64,000 nucleotides of DNA, taken from positions 62,001 to 126,000 of the forward strand of contig NZ_JACJRC010000007.1 of NCBI RefSeq assembly GCF_014697025.1, in the 5' to 3' direction. Made by a program: the position numbers and the translations under genes. The notes under the pieces are model-generated. The model saw only the letters and a program-made list of their open reading frames with translations. It did not search any database and was not told the origin of the DNA. The number at the start of each line of letters is the position of its first letter. Within the stretch, counting starts at the first letter, position 1. Of this stretch, positions 27,025-37,286 are shown piece after piece. The DNA comes from Alkalinema sp. FACHB-956. GTDB taxonomy: Bacteria > Cyanobacteriota > Cyanobacteriia > Leptolyngbyales > Leptolyngbyaceae.

Positions 27025-28389
27025 CTAGCCTTTGGATTCTGTGAATACAGGTTGTAAAGCGAGAGCTTCCTCATTAGCTGGGACACCTACTGGTTGTCTC
27101 CCAGAGAAATCCAGCAATTCAGGGGTTGTTCGGTAAATTTGAATGGCAGCCATCCCAACCCCATAAATTGTCCAAATCCAAATGGCTCCCGTTGGACCTT
27201 CAATAATGACCTCGAAGGTTGTTGTTGTCATAAACGCGATCCAGTAGGTTAAGAGGGTCATAAATAAACCCGACCAATGCTGTAACCCCCGTAGCCGACT
27301 ATGCACATAGGCTAACAGCATGGTGCTTCCCCAACTCAACTGAGCACACAACCAGAGAATAAAACCTGGCACTCCTGTTCTCGCCAAGAGGTTGATATGG
27401 CCGTTGTGGGGACTGCGTAGAATGCCATCCTGAAATGGATCAAAGCCATCCACTGTCGCTAGATTAATTCCAAATCCCCGCCCAGTCCAAAAATATTCGC
27501 CTCCAAACGTATAGTTAATAATCTTAGTCCACCATCTTTGTCGCCACTCTTTTGTTCCTTGATAGCGGGTAGACCCTTCATCGGAGAAAATAGTTCCGAC
27601 TTTGGAAGAGACAACTTCAATTAAATTGGGATTTAAAGCAACGATTAAAGTCAATGCTATGCCAACTACAATCAAAATTTTCCACAGTCGTTTACTCTGG
27701 ATTTGATTAATTCCAACAACAAGGAATGCAAGTACAAAGGCAACCGTTCCCGATCGATTAGCTTGACTCCCCACATAGCCTACATTCATTAGAAATAAAA
27801 ACAAAAATGAGATGACTCCTGGAGGTTTTAGCGCTACAAAAAATGCTAAACAAGCCGATAGATGGGCCATCACATCTGCTACCTTCATATCAATCATGGT
27901 TGCAGTTGTTCCCGGAATATTGGGAGAAACTCCTGCCTGATAAATAGTCCAGGTAAAGGGCAAAATTAGTAGAAAAATTGTGATGAAACTACGATATCTT
28001 CTTAAGAGAAAAATTAATAACTCTGGTCTAGCAGTCAAAACAACAGCAATGATAAATGCATACAAACTGTAGTAATACATGGCAGCATCTCTGATTGCAT
28101 TGATGCCGTATACGGGAACATAGGGAATGGTATGGAAGACACACCAAAGGAAAAAAATAACTAGAAAACAGGGTGCGGGTTGACGAAAAAGCTGGGGTAG
28201 GTAATGGCCGATAAGTTTTGAGAAAGAACGATTGAGTATTAGGGTTATAAAACCAAAAAATAATGTGATTTCACCAATATAAAGTGGAGCCACACCCACA
28301 TAGGAAAACCCACGCCCAAAGAGCGAGTATCCTAGCAAAACCCAAGTATGCCAACCCAAAAATCGTCTGCTAAGTCCTAACTTTCTCAT
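27025..28389 (-). CDS. O-antigen ligase/polymerase-like membrane protein
   Basis: A 454-aa protein with about 11-12 membrane helices. A large loop before the last helices contains TGRGFGINLATVDGF and SPHNGHINLLARTGVPG; the HNxHxxLL...G.pG pattern is the signature of the O-antigen ligase/Wzy-like (PF04932) family. It would polymerise or ligate lipid-linked glycan units at the outer face of the plasma membrane. Its start overlaps the upstream glycosyltransferase by 20 bp, so it is part of a minus-strand operon with three glycosyltransferases. Whether it acts as a polymerase (Wzy) or ligase (WaaL) cannot be told from sequence. Confidence 0.85.
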   Translation of the reverse strand: MRKLGLSRRFLGWHTWVLLGYSLFGRGFSYVGVAPLYIGEITLFFGFITLILNRSFSKLIGHYLPQLFRQPAPCFLVIFFLWCVFHTIPYVPVYGINAIRDAAMYYYSLYAFIIAVVLTARPELLIFLLRRYRSFITIFLLILPFTWTIYQAGVSPNIPGTTATMIDMKVADVMAHLSACLAFFVALKPPGVISFLFLFLMNVGYVGSQANRSGTVAFVLAFLVVGINQIQSKRLWKILIVVGIALTLIVALNPNLIEVVSSKVGTIFSDEGSTRYQGTKEWRQRWWTKIINYTFGGEYFWTGRGFGINLATVDGFDPFQDGILRSPHNGHINLLARTGVPGFILWLCAQLSWGSTMLLAYVHSRLRGLQHWSGLFMTLLTYWIAFMTTTTFEVIIEGPTGAIWIWTIYGVGMAAIQIYRTTPELLDFSGRQPVGVPANEEALALQPVFTESKG

Positions 28390-29659
28390 TGTTCTGTCTT
28401 GTTACCTTCGAGGATTGAGATTGGAGAATCTTGCTGTAGGTTTGTGTCAGTAATTCTGCCCGATTTTCCCAGCGGTAATGCTGCTGAATACGCACTCTGC
28501 CTGCTGCTCCCATCCGTTCCCTTAGGGGGGGATTGGTGGCTACCTCTACCATAGCCTTGGCTAGGTCTTGAATGGCTTGTTCGGGGGCATGGGCAGGAAT
28601 TTTAAATCCCGTTTCTGAGGTGACTTGCGTTCCTGGGCCTCCCAAATCCAAACAAATCACAGGTCGCCCCGTGGCCATGGCTTCTAGACAAACCCAACCG
28701 CCGGAGTCATGGAGACTGGGATGCACTAAAGCATGGGATTGTGCCAATTTTTGGAGTCCTTCGGCCCGAGGTAATTTTCCTAGAAATTGCACCCGATCGC
28801 CTAATCCTAGGGATTGCACCAGTTGCTTGAGTCGTCCTTCCTCAGGGCCTTCCCCTAAAATCCAATAGGTGGCATTGGGCAGGTTGGCCTGGGCAAAGGC
28901 TTGAATCCCCAGATGAAATCCTTTCCAATGCAGTAAGCGGCCCATGCTAATGAACTGGATCGGTTCCTCGGATGGTAAACAGTATTGACATAACTGATCA
29001 ATTTCAGAATCGATTAATCCAGACTCGCTCAGAGTTTCCACCCTGGGAGCTGCTAAGGCTTGGATACGTTTCTCCGTATCTTGAGTCGTGACCCATACCA
29101 GGGCACTCCGTCTGATCGTCAGCCACAGAAAGGGATCCCATTCACCCATCCGTTTAGCGAGCGCCCGAATTCGCTCAAACCATTGATCCTTGGATTTAAA
29201 TGTGGTCAGAAACGGAGGGGGAGTCACTTCAGCTCCGCCCACTGGCCCAAAGATAAAGGGAACCGGCAGCAAGGCTAAAAAACTAGGGTTGTAATACCGT
29301 ACATAGGTAACATGTTGGGCAATATCAAACTGATGCAGCTTATGAAGGGATCGCGCCACTAGGTAGGCTTTTACTTGCCAGAGATAATAATGTAAGTTGA
29401 CAGCCCATGTGTAATGCTTCCCTTCCTGACTCCAGTCATACACCCAATCGAAGGGATCTAAATAAATAACTGTGAGGTTGGGCTGAGGATTGTGAGCGAG
29501 TTCAGCTTCAATTCCCGATCGGTGCGCGGCGGTGGTGAGTACATACACTTGGTGGTGGGTTCCGGAATACTGAGCCAAGGCCAAGGCCACGTTCCATCCC
29601 ACGCCCGGTTCTGACCCCCGGTTTGGTTCACAGGCATAGGCAGAGAGCAAAATTTTCAT
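28370..29659 (-). CDS. Glycosyltransferase family 4 protein
   Basis: A GT-B glycosyltransferase of 429 aa. It begins MKILLSAYACEPNRGSEPGVGWN, a start typical of a GT4 subgroup with a Gly-rich acceptor loop. The C-terminal half has MGRLLHWKGFHLGIQAFA, ILGEGPEEGRLK, and donor-binding HPSLHDSGGWVCLEAMATG with the E-x7-E region. The start at 29659 is fixed by the ATGA overlap with the upstream gene's stop; the frame is open further but without reason to extend. It transfers a sugar from a nucleotide donor to the growing glycan at the cytoplasmic membrane; donor and acceptor are unknown. Confidence 0.9.
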   Translation of the reverse strand: MKILLSAYACEPNRGSEPGVGWNVALALAQYSGTHHQVYVLTTAAHRSGIEAELAHNPQPNLTVIYLDPFDWVYDWSQEGKHYTWAVNLHYYLWQVKAYLVARSLHKLHQFDIAQHVTYVRYYNPSFLALLPVPFIFGPVGGAEVTPPPFLTTFKSKDQWFERIRALAKRMGEWDPFLWLTIRRSALVWVTTQDTEKRIQALAAPRVETLSESGLIDSEIDQLCQYCLPSEEPIQFISMGRLLHWKGFHLGIQAFAQANLPNATYWILGEGPEEGRLKQLVQSLGLGDRVQFLGKLPRAEGLQKLAQSHALVHPSLHDSGGWVCLEAMATGRPVICLDLGGPGTQVTSETGFKIPAHAPEQAIQDLAKAMVEVATNPPLRERMGAAGRVRIQQHYRWENRAELLTQTYSKILQSQSSKVTRQNNEKVRT

Positions 29660-30810
29660 ACCATCTCCAAACGACTGTACTGTTGAAGGGCTTGTTGGGC
29701 AATTTTGTCCCACCGAAGATTGTCTAAGGCATATTGGCGACCCTTTAATCCCATTTCTGGCCAGCGATCGCGGCAATTCCAAAGCTTGGTCATTCCTTGG
29801 GCAATACTCTCGGCGGTTGCTTGTACGACTACACCACAGCCACTAGCTTGGACGTGGGTTGCAATGCCTGCGACCTCCGAAACAAGTAAAACCCGACCGG
29901 CTAACATCGCTTCTAGCGCCGAAAGACTAAACCCTTCAAAGCGCGAGGGCATACAGAACACATCATACTGAACTGCTAACTGAGACGGACTGGTGTGATA
30001 GTCCGGTGACAGAAACTTCACAGTTTCCGATAAATTTAATCGTTTAACTTGCGCCTCTAGGGTGGCTCGATCGCCCCAATCCGACCCTTGAAGCGTTAAA
30101 TGGCTGGCAGCAGTTGCAGATTGTTGATATTGGGCAAAGGCATCCACGAGGAGATCCAAGCCTTTGTTATAGGCATCTAAACGGCCTAAAAAGAAAAAGC
30201 GCGCCGTTGCTGGGTTATGCCATTGCAAGTCTGCTTCCGGCAGCACATCTTGGGGTTCAAAGCCATTGGGCAACGCCACGATGGGGGTGCGAATGCCTAA
30301 CCGACTTAGCCATTGTTGATGCTGGGCATCCAGTACTTGGATGGCGGTGGCCTGTTGTAGTAAGCGTTTTTCCACTAAAAACCAGTAGGGCCACTTCAGA
30401 TGGGCATTTTTTTGGAAAATCGTGGGGTGATAGGGATCGTGGGGAGCCACGATATAGGGAACTCGCAACTTGTGCAGTTGCTGGGCAACGGCGGCGACAC
30501 TGCGGTGGAAAATGCCGTTGAGGATGACGATCGCCGCCGTTGCATCGGCTCCGGTGAACTGTGTTTGAAGAAATTGCTGGAGTTCTGGGGCTAGGTTCCA
30601 ACTGGGCGAGGAACCTTCGCTGGGAAAACATTGAATCTCGTAGCCAGCAGGGGTGAGGCGTTGTCCTGACGGTGTTCCCTCACACAGTACGGTGACGGAG
30701 GCACCCTGTTGGACTAAACCCGATGCCAGACCATGCACTGCTTTGCAGACCCCTTCGGAATGGGGATCTTTCTCGAGGGGAAAATGCTTGAGATAACAGT
30801 AAATCTTCAT
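29656..30810 (-). CDS. Glycosyltransferase family 4 protein
   Basis: A GT-B enzyme of 384 aa. The N-terminal domain starts MKIYCYLKHFPLEKDPHSEG. The C-terminal domain has FFFLGRLDAYNKGLDLLVDA and CMPSRFEGFSLSALEAMLAG, the acidic EGFxxxxLEA donor site of GT4 enzymes. The ATG at 30810 is preferred to the upstream in-frame starts because it begins the conserved first strand. Its stop overlaps the start of the next glycosyltransferase (ATGA), so these two are translationally coupled. It acts in assembly of the exopolysaccharide repeat unit; specificity is not readable. Confidence 0.9.
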   Translation of the reverse strand: MKIYCYLKHFPLEKDPHSEGVCKAVHGLASGLVQQGASVTVLCEGTPSGQRLTPAGYEIQCFPSEGSSPSWNLAPELQQFLQTQFTGADATAAIVILNGIFHRSVAAVAQQLHKLRVPYIVAPHDPYHPTIFQKNAHLKWPYWFLVEKRLLQQATAIQVLDAQHQQWLSRLGIRTPIVALPNGFEPQDVLPEADLQWHNPATARFFFLGRLDAYNKGLDLLVDAFAQYQQSATAASHLTLQGSDWGDRATLEAQVKRLNLSETVKFLSPDYHTSPSQLAVQYDVFCMPSRFEGFSLSALEAMLAGRVLLVSEVAGIATHVQASGCGVVVQATAESIAQGMTKLWNCRDRWPEMGLKGRQYALDNLRWDKIAQQALQQYSRLEMV

Positions 30811-30867
30811 ACCGGTTCTATAGCCAATGCTCCATAAATCTCTAGCGCAACCAGCCCGACCACCCAA

Positions 30868-32178
30868 TTATCCTTTCCAAGGATGAATGGCGGGTAAAGG
30901 GGCAAAGGACTGGGCGATCGCAGGTGCCCCTTGGCATTGGGGCTGTTGTTCCAATAACTCCTGAAAAAGATGGGAGTAGTAGACAGCTTGTTTAACATGG
31001 TCAAACTTTGCAACAGCCTGCGATCGTGCTGTTTGCCGTAATTGGGTATGGCGCTCTGGATCCTGAAGAACCCAGGCAATTCCCCGCGCCAAATCATCAA
31101 TGTGATAGGCATTGGCAAGATAACCGCTTTGTTGATGATCGACAATATCTTTGATGCCCGTTGCATTGAAGCCCACCACTGGGGTGCCACAGGCGATCGC
31201 TTCACAGGCCGTATGGCCAAAGGCTTCCTGGAGGGAAGGGACAATCATCACATCCGCTGCTGCATACAATAAAGCTAAGGTGTGATCGGAGTGGATATGG
31301 CCGAGGGAGGTCACTGGGCAGTTGAGCTGGATGGGCATCTGGGGATCCTCGGCCCCAAAAATGACTAAGTGAATTCGTTGGCCCCAATCATTGGCAATCA
31401 GTTGCTGCAAAGCCGGCAACAGGTATTGAAAGCCTTTGCGAGGATCCTCTAGGGCATTGGGTGCCCCAAAGACAATAATTTGCTTATCTAAGGGGAGTTG
31501 TAGGGCTGCCCGAGCCAGCTTGGGATCCGTGGGCTTAAAGATGTTGACATTGAGGCCATGGTGAATCACTTCAATGCGATGGTTCTGAAACAGCGTACTT
31601 TGTTGAGCACAATCCGCTATCCAATGACTGGGAGCGACCAAGGTCAGATTTAAATTTCGCCAGGCTCTCTGCTTACGGGCCCAAATCCAGCGGGATAAAT
31701 CTTGAGCGCGGGAACTGTCAAGGTGGGGGCAACGACCACAGGTTTGTTCGTAGCGATCGCAACTTTGACTATAGTGGCAGCCACCAGTAAAGGCCCACAT
31801 ATCCCGTAACGTCCAAACCATGGGCTGACGCAATTGCCCGATCGCTTCCACGGTGAGATAGCCACTGCAAATCCAATTGAGATGCAGAATATCAGGCTGC
31901 AACCGACGAATTTGCTGGACAGTTCCGTTAGGAAACCACTGGCTTGAAAATAACCCCACTTGGCGATTGGGATACCGCAGCAGGGGCAAATTTCCCATCC
32001 GACGCGAGATTGTAGTCCACAGGGTTCGCTGGGCAAACACGCCAGGATCATCCGTATGTTGATTCCGAACCAACATTTTGGCATCAACCCCTAGTTGCTG
32101 CAAACCTTTGTACAGACGATAGGCCCCTCGTGCAGCGCCCCCCTGGTTATCGGAGTCATTGAGTAGCAGAACTTTCAT
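30868..32178 (-). CDS. Glycosyltransferase family 4 protein (WcaC-like)
   Basis: A 436-aa GT4 enzyme. The start MKVLLLNDSDNQGGAARGAY and the cysteine-containing segment GGCHYSQSCDRYEQTCGRCP are typical of the colanic-acid WcaC-like subgroup, which has a small Cys cluster near residue 130-150. The donor half contains FGAPNALEDPRKGFQYLLPA and VPSLQEAFGHTACEAIACG. It is the first of the three co-directional glycosyltransferases, 57 bp from the next. The 336-bp gap upstream (32179-32514) holds the terminator of the ABC exporter, short repeats of the type AAGAATGAATT, and probably this operon's promoter. Confidence 0.9.
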   Translation of the reverse strand: MKVLLLNDSDNQGGAARGAYRLYKGLQQLGVDAKMLVRNQHTDDPGVFAQRTLWTTISRRMGNLPLLRYPNRQVGLFSSQWFPNGTVQQIRRLQPDILHLNWICSGYLTVEAIGQLRQPMVWTLRDMWAFTGGCHYSQSCDRYEQTCGRCPHLDSSRAQDLSRWIWARKQRAWRNLNLTLVAPSHWIADCAQQSTLFQNHRIEVIHHGLNVNIFKPTDPKLARAALQLPLDKQIIVFGAPNALEDPRKGFQYLLPALQQLIANDWGQRIHLVIFGAEDPQMPIQLNCPVTSLGHIHSDHTLALLYAAADVMIVPSLQEAFGHTACEAIACGTPVVGFNATGIKDIVDHQQSGYLANAYHIDDLARGIAWVLQDPERHTQLRQTARSQAVAKFDHVKQAVYYSHLFQELLEQQPQCQGAPAIAQSFAPLPAIHPWKG

Positions 32179-32416
32179 GAAATTTGGAGTGTCGATAATG
32201 GCGGATGCTTCAGTAAATGGATCTCCCTGATATTGTTCCTTGCTGTCAATGATTTTAGGGAATTGCCCGTTTGCCCTAGCCTGTTATGGTTGCAGAATTT
32301 AGATTGTCCATGGGTTGCATCTCAAGGTCAGCCTAAAATACCCGACTAAAACAAGGGATTCCAGAAGAATGAATTCTCAAAGAATCAATTCCAAAAGAAT
32401 GAATTTTAGAAGAATA

Positions 32417-32442
32417 GGTCACCCGTGGTTGGTCGGGTGACC
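32417..32442 (-). terminator. Hairpin downstream of the ABC exporter gene
   Basis: Perfect 9-bp inverted repeat GGTCACCCG / CGGGTGACC with an 8-nt loop. On the minus strand it is followed by TATTCTTCT. It lies 73 bp beyond the ABC exporter stop. Confidence 0.55.
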
Positions 32443-32514
32443 CGCCAGATAAAGATGAAGTAGATGCAAGAGTCATCGCAAAGCGAGCGGTCAAGGGCAA
32501 AATCCTCGCTATTC

Positions 32515-34323
32515 TTAGGATTGTTGAGGAGTCGTGGTGGGGGCTTTGAGAACCACTTCCTCGTAGCTACCGGACTTCACCACTTGTCCCCGTTCCATCA
32601 TGTAGATGCGATCGCAGTGTTCTACCGTCGTTAGTCGGTGGGCAATGATAATCATGGTTTTTAGACCACCTAAGGCTTTCACGGCTTCACTGACTAAGCT
32701 TTCGGTCTCGTTGTCGAGGGCAGCGGTGGCTTCGTCAAACACTAAAATTTCGCGATCGTGGTAAATGGTTCGAGCAATGCCGACCCGTTGCCGTTGTCCC
32801 CCAGACAAGCGCATTCCCCGCTCTCCCAAGACGGTATTAATGCCCTCGGGCAAACGCTCTACTAATTCTGTCAGTTGGGCAATTTCGATCGCTTTTTGTA
32901 ACTGATGTTGGTCGATCAGGTGATCCGGCACCCCAAAGGCAATGTTCCTTTCTAAGGTATCGTCCGTCAGAAAAATCGTTTGAGGCACATAGCCAATTAA
33001 GTGTTGCCAAGAAGCGAGGTCCTCATAGATGGAAACGCCATCGACGGTAATCTGTCCTTCCTCTAGCTCCAACAGGCCTAAAATGACATCAACCAAGGTG
33101 GTTTTACCTGCGCCCGATCGACCAATGAGTCCAATGGATTCACCTTTTTTCAACGTGAGAGAAATTCCTTTCAGGGCATACTCAGCGGATCCAGGATAGC
33201 GATAGGTGACCTGATCGAGGATCACCTCGCGATCGAAGTTCATTGGAGAAATTACTTTATCCTTGCCGACGCAGTCAGGATCGTAGGGTAATGTCTTGGC
33301 CTGTCCAGAGATTTGCTCCAACTCCTGCAAGCTAAAGTAAATGCGATTGAGGGCGGAGGTGGCGTAGCGAATATCACTAGTTCCATTAATCACCAAGGTG
33401 ATCGCAGGCAACATGCGGATGGACGCCATTGCGAAGATGCCTAGAATGGCATTAAGATTTTCAGAACTTCCGCCGCTGAGTTGTAAGAATAGGAATGTAA
33501 ATAACACCAAAAATGTCACCAAAAATGCCTCCATCGTGTATCGAGGCAAATTGGTGAAGGCAAAGAAGGATGAGGCAGAGTTGGCGTAGCGCATCATTTG
33601 GGTGTTGGCCTGTCGTTCAAAGTAAGGTTCACAGCCAATCACCCGAATTTCCTTAAGTCCTCCAAAGCTATGGTTAATAATTCGAATCATTTCTTCATAA
33701 GCTTCCGATCGATCCTTGCCCCAGCCAGAAACACGTCCCTTGAAACGTTTGATCAGTAGAAAGGAAACCAGGAAGACACCCCCCACAATGACTACAGCAA
33801 TAGCATTGGTGGTGATTAGCAGAATGACGATCGCGGTGATGACTGCGACATTTGCACCAACAAACAGCAGAGGAAGCAACACCCGGTTTGTGAATAATTC
33901 TGTCTCACTCAGCATATTCTGCGTCAGTTCAGCGGAATTGTGGCTGAGATGGTAGGTGTAGGGTGCACGGGAGTAGGCATACATCAGCCGGGAACAGAGG
34001 AGACCCTGTTGGCGATAGCCGTACTGAAAAATGTAGCGCTGAACGCAAAAACTCACAAATGTCTTGACATAGAAAATCAAAACAACGGCCAGCCCCAAGC
34101 AGAGTACAACCTTCCACTCCTGCCCCTTGGGTATGGCAAAACGTTCCTGGAACCAACCCAAAACGGCTGAGTCGGGATTGGTTGCCACTGCAATAAAGGG
34201 GCCTACCATGCCAATCCCAAAGGCTTCCAGAATCGATGCAAGCGTAGCCAGCGCCATCAGAAGACCGAGTTCCTTCTTGCGCCCTGATAAAACGTAGAAA
34301 AACTTGGATAAATATCCCTGCAT
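32515..34323 (-). CDS. MsbA-like ABC exporter (fused membrane and ATPase domains)
   Basis: A half-transporter of 602 aa. Six membrane helices occupy residues about 15-310, and a nucleotide-binding domain carries Walker A GRSGAGKTTL, Q-loop GYVPQTIF, signature LSGGQRQRVGIA, Walker B ILVFDEAT and switch His in IIAHRL. The ATG at 34323 is preceded by AGAGGA; the frame extends to 34368 without a better start. Members flip lipid-linked glycans or lipid A-like molecules and work as homodimers. Being beside glycosyltransferases and a Wzy-like protein, it probably moves the lipid-linked product of this locus across the membrane. Confidence 0.9.
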   Translation of the reverse strand: MQGYLSKFFYVLSGRKKELGLLMALATLASILEAFGIGMVGPFIAVATNPDSAVLGWFQERFAIPKGQEWKVVLCLGLAVVLIFYVKTFVSFCVQRYIFQYGYRQQGLLCSRLMYAYSRAPYTYHLSHNSAELTQNMLSETELFTNRVLLPLLFVGANVAVITAIVILLITTNAIAVVIVGGVFLVSFLLIKRFKGRVSGWGKDRSEAYEEMIRIINHSFGGLKEIRVIGCEPYFERQANTQMMRYANSASSFFAFTNLPRYTMEAFLVTFLVLFTFLFLQLSGGSSENLNAILGIFAMASIRMLPAITLVINGTSDIRYATSALNRIYFSLQELEQISGQAKTLPYDPDCVGKDKVISPMNFDREVILDQVTYRYPGSAEYALKGISLTLKKGESIGLIGRSGAGKTTLVDVILGLLELEEGQITVDGVSIYEDLASWQHLIGYVPQTIFLTDDTLERNIAFGVPDHLIDQHQLQKAIEIAQLTELVERLPEGINTVLGERGMRLSGGQRQRVGIARTIYHDREILVFDEATAALDNETESLVSEAVKALGGLKTMIIIAHRLTTVEHCDRIYMMERGQVVKSGSYEEVVLKAPTTTPQQS

Positions 34324-35709
34324 CCAGATTATTCCTCTGCGAGTCGATAGCAAGATTGTGTCCCACAAGAACCGGGCTTGACTAAGACACTACAGGCTGA
34401 GAATAGACAGGCTGAGAATAGACTTCTCTCCAAAAGTATACTCAGGCCAGAGCTGCCTTAAATCCTACACCTAAAGGCAAAAACTTAAAAAAGTAACAAT
34501 TTAAGGTTAAACTAACCCTCTGGCAACACCTAGATCACGCCACCTCAATTCCAGGGGGGCAATCAGGTTGTGATTATCAAACTTGTGATCATCCAATTGG
34601 GAAGCTTGGGCGCGAACGAGGTAGGGAACACAGAAAGTTAATGTAAACCTGTGATTCAGCATCTGTGATTCGTCATATTGGTTAACAGTAGGTAAATTTG
34701 ATTCATAGTAGATAAATCTAAGACTCTATCTACAACTCATTGTTTAGATGCAATTATTTATACGTTTAGAGGTATCTAGACATATTTAAAGATCTATATA
34801 AGCCCACACGACTTGCTAGCACTCTTTGATAGAGCATTGTTTAAATTTCTCCGAGCTTAAACTTATTTTCCGGATTTCTGATGGAGTCTCTAGAAGCGGG
34901 TTTTGGAAGATGGGTGAGATTTCCAATGGTTCAAAGCCATGGGATTGGTTTAAAGCCATAGGATGCTGGCGCGTTGATGCTAAGTCAGTAGTGCTCAGCA
35001 ATAACTGGTCTTGCCAGAACTTGTATCTCCAGCAGAATTATTTCGAGATGGCCGCGATCACAGCGTCTCTCCCGAGAGAGTTGGGGTTGCTAGGGTTCAA
35101 AAAATTTGTACATTGCCTATTACATTTCTTAAGTGTTAGAGCCTAAGGTTTAAAGCCTCAGTTTTGGATAGTTAGCACTTCAGGTTAGTTGCTTGTGCCC
35201 CTAGGGTTAGTAGTACGCTAGTACACCCAAGAGACGGTTTAGACCAACCTTTATGCATCGTTACACCAGTATATTCACTCAAGAGAATGCTGAAAAAGCT
35301 TTATTTAATCTTCAAGGTTAACATGGTTTATTCTCTGATTGGGGATATAAAGTGGTTTATTTGACCTCATGGGATGGTTTAAGCCTGTTGTCCCTCCATC
35401 TGGGAGCTCTATTGCTTCCATAACAGTTGCGAGGCAGGCTGTTAGAGATCAGAGTCCATAGATTCTCTAGAAATCGAATATTTTATTTTAGTGAAGAGCG
35501 AATCCAAAGACTGGTAATTTTCTAGGTCCCTTTGGTACTAGTATTAGGAACTCCTGTGGAATGAATTTGATTAAGTTTGCTGCATGAGTTAAATGGGCAT
35601 CGGACTACGTGGGAGCCAAGTACTGGCATCGCCCTTCGATCCAAGATCGGTCGTCTTCCGTTGTGCGTACAGTTAACCCCATTTTTATGAATATTGGAAG
35701 TGCTAAGCT
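34324..35709. other. Long AT-rich divergent intergenic region of the polysaccharide locus
   Basis: Nearly 1.4 kb without a convincing gene separates the two arms. It holds a 15-bp duplication (GGCTGAGAATAGACA, from about 34391), a very AT-rich block around 34690-34800, and many in-frame stops. An open frame at 34826-35146 has unlike codon use, no ribosome site and no recognisable product. I take the region to contain both promoters and long leaders; it could also contain an unrecognised RNA. Confidence 0.5.
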
Positions 35710-36711
35710 ATGGCAGAAGCCTTACCCCGTGTCAGTATTGGCGTTCCCGTCTACAATGGTGAAGCTTTTTTAAGAGATTGCCTGGACTCTCTTTTGGGGC
35801 AAACCTTTTCCGATTTTGAAATTATCATTTCGGACAATGCCTCGACGGATAGCACCGAAGCTATTTGTCGAGAGTATGCTGCACGGGATGCCCGGATTTA
35901 TTATTATCGGAATGACTATAATATTGGGCCTGTGGCAAACTTCGATCGGGTGTTACGGCTGGCACGAGGTGAATACTTTAAGTGGGCTGCCCATGATGAT
36001 GTCTCTGCCCCTGAGTGGCTCGCTCGGTGTGTAGAAGTTCTCGAACACCATCCCGAAGTGGCTCTATGTTATACCCGCATGGGGGTGATTGATTCCCAAG
36101 GCCAGTTGCTCAAAGAGTATTGCTACGATATTCAGTCTAATGTTGCTCAAACACCACGACGTTTTCGCAACTTGATGTGTGTGGATCACCGCCGCCATTC
36201 TGCGATTGAAATCTTTGGATTGATGCGACGTGAAATGATGCTGAAGATTCCACCGCAGGGACTGTATGCCCGGGGAGATAGTGTTTATTTAGCTCGGGTG
36301 TCCCTATTTGGCCGTTTTTATGAAGTGCCCGAGGTTTTATTTTTTAACCGTGATCACGGGGAACGCTCTTCACGGCTGCCCTCCAACACGATTCGCAGCT
36401 ATACACGCATGGCGGCTTGGCTAGGAGTTGGACCTCTCCCCCCAACAGAATGGTGGGACTCGAGTAAACGTGGCAAGCTGACTTTTCCTGAATGGAATTT
36501 GATAAGAGAGTATTGGAGATCGGTGAGATTAGCTCCTTTATCACTGCGAGATAGAATGGCTTGCTATCTTGCGGTTGGATACTGGCTAATTGGGCACGGT
36601 CCAAAATTATTACGTGATGTCTTGATCGCTGCAGAGTTGGTTCTCAGGAAATTTTTTCTTGGAAGTAATACCTGGCAAGCCAGTGGTGAAGTGAGTAAGG
36701 GCAGCGTATAA
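35710..36711 (+). CDS. Glycosyltransferase family 2 protein
   Basis: A 333-aa GT-A enzyme. It has the GT2 start RVSIGVPVYNGEAFLRDCLD, IIISDNASTDSTEAIC, and the metal-binding DXD-like segment AHDDVSAPEWLA, followed by the acceptor region. The C-terminal 60 residues are amphipathic and basic, which may attach it to the membrane; there are no clear transmembrane helices. It starts the plus-strand arm of the polysaccharide locus and is separated from the next gene by 575 bp with no gene (36712-37286; only a weak hairpin CCTGTAA/TTACAGG at 36905-36926). It adds a sugar to the repeat unit; specificity is unknown. Confidence 0.9.
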   Translation: MAEALPRVSIGVPVYNGEAFLRDCLDSLLGQTFSDFEIIISDNASTDSTEAICREYAARDARIYYYRNDYNIGPVANFDRVLRLARGEYFKWAAHDDVSAPEWLARCVEVLEHHPEVALCYTRMGVIDSQGQLLKEYCYDIQSNVAQTPRRFRNLMCVDHRRHSAIEIFGLMRREMMLKIPPQGLYARGDSVYLARVSLFGRFYEVPEVLFFNRDHGERSSRLPSNTIRSYTRMAAWLGVGPLPPTEWWDSSKRGKLTFPEWNLIREYWRSVRLAPLSLRDRMACYLAVGYWLIGHGPKLLRDVLIAAELVLRKFFLGSNTWQASGEVSKGSV

Positions 36712-37286
36712 GTAATTTGTAGCACAATTGATCCTGTGTGCTGGTGTTGGATATTCTGCTGTGAGATATTATGCTTCTGTGTGCTCATCACCATTATTTG
36801 TAAGTTTTTCAGAATTTTCACTCAAATAAGCTATGGACTCGATTACCCCAGTCAAGATTGGATAAAGTTATCGAGTTGGCTGGCCCCCCCGACTACTTCT
36901 CTTGCCTGTAACTTTTCTATTACAGGTGATCGATAGTACCCGAATCCTCAGTTTTATCTCCATTACTGTAGATTTTTAGTGAAGCCTATTTTAATTTGAG
37001 TGAAAGTAATATAGAACTACTGATAATTGTCAACATGATGAGAGGCATCAAGTAGTTACATTTCGTAACTGTTATCGTTGTTTTTCGTTGTCATTTCGGT
37101 AATTTTCTACCTTACATCAGCAGTGCACTAACAGGACTTTATTGTATGGAGCATTACTCGGTATCGCTGCGACAGCTACATTGCAAGGTGGGAGGTTTTG
37201 AAGAGAGTTCGCTGAAGTTAGCGCTTCCATGTTTTAGGTGGCAGGATTTGAAGGATTGAGGTTCATTAATTTCTAGATGCAGATCT

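Noticed and set aside
34826-35146. 106-aa open frame in the large divergent gap
   Set aside because: No ribosome site, low coding likeness and no motif; treated as non-coding.
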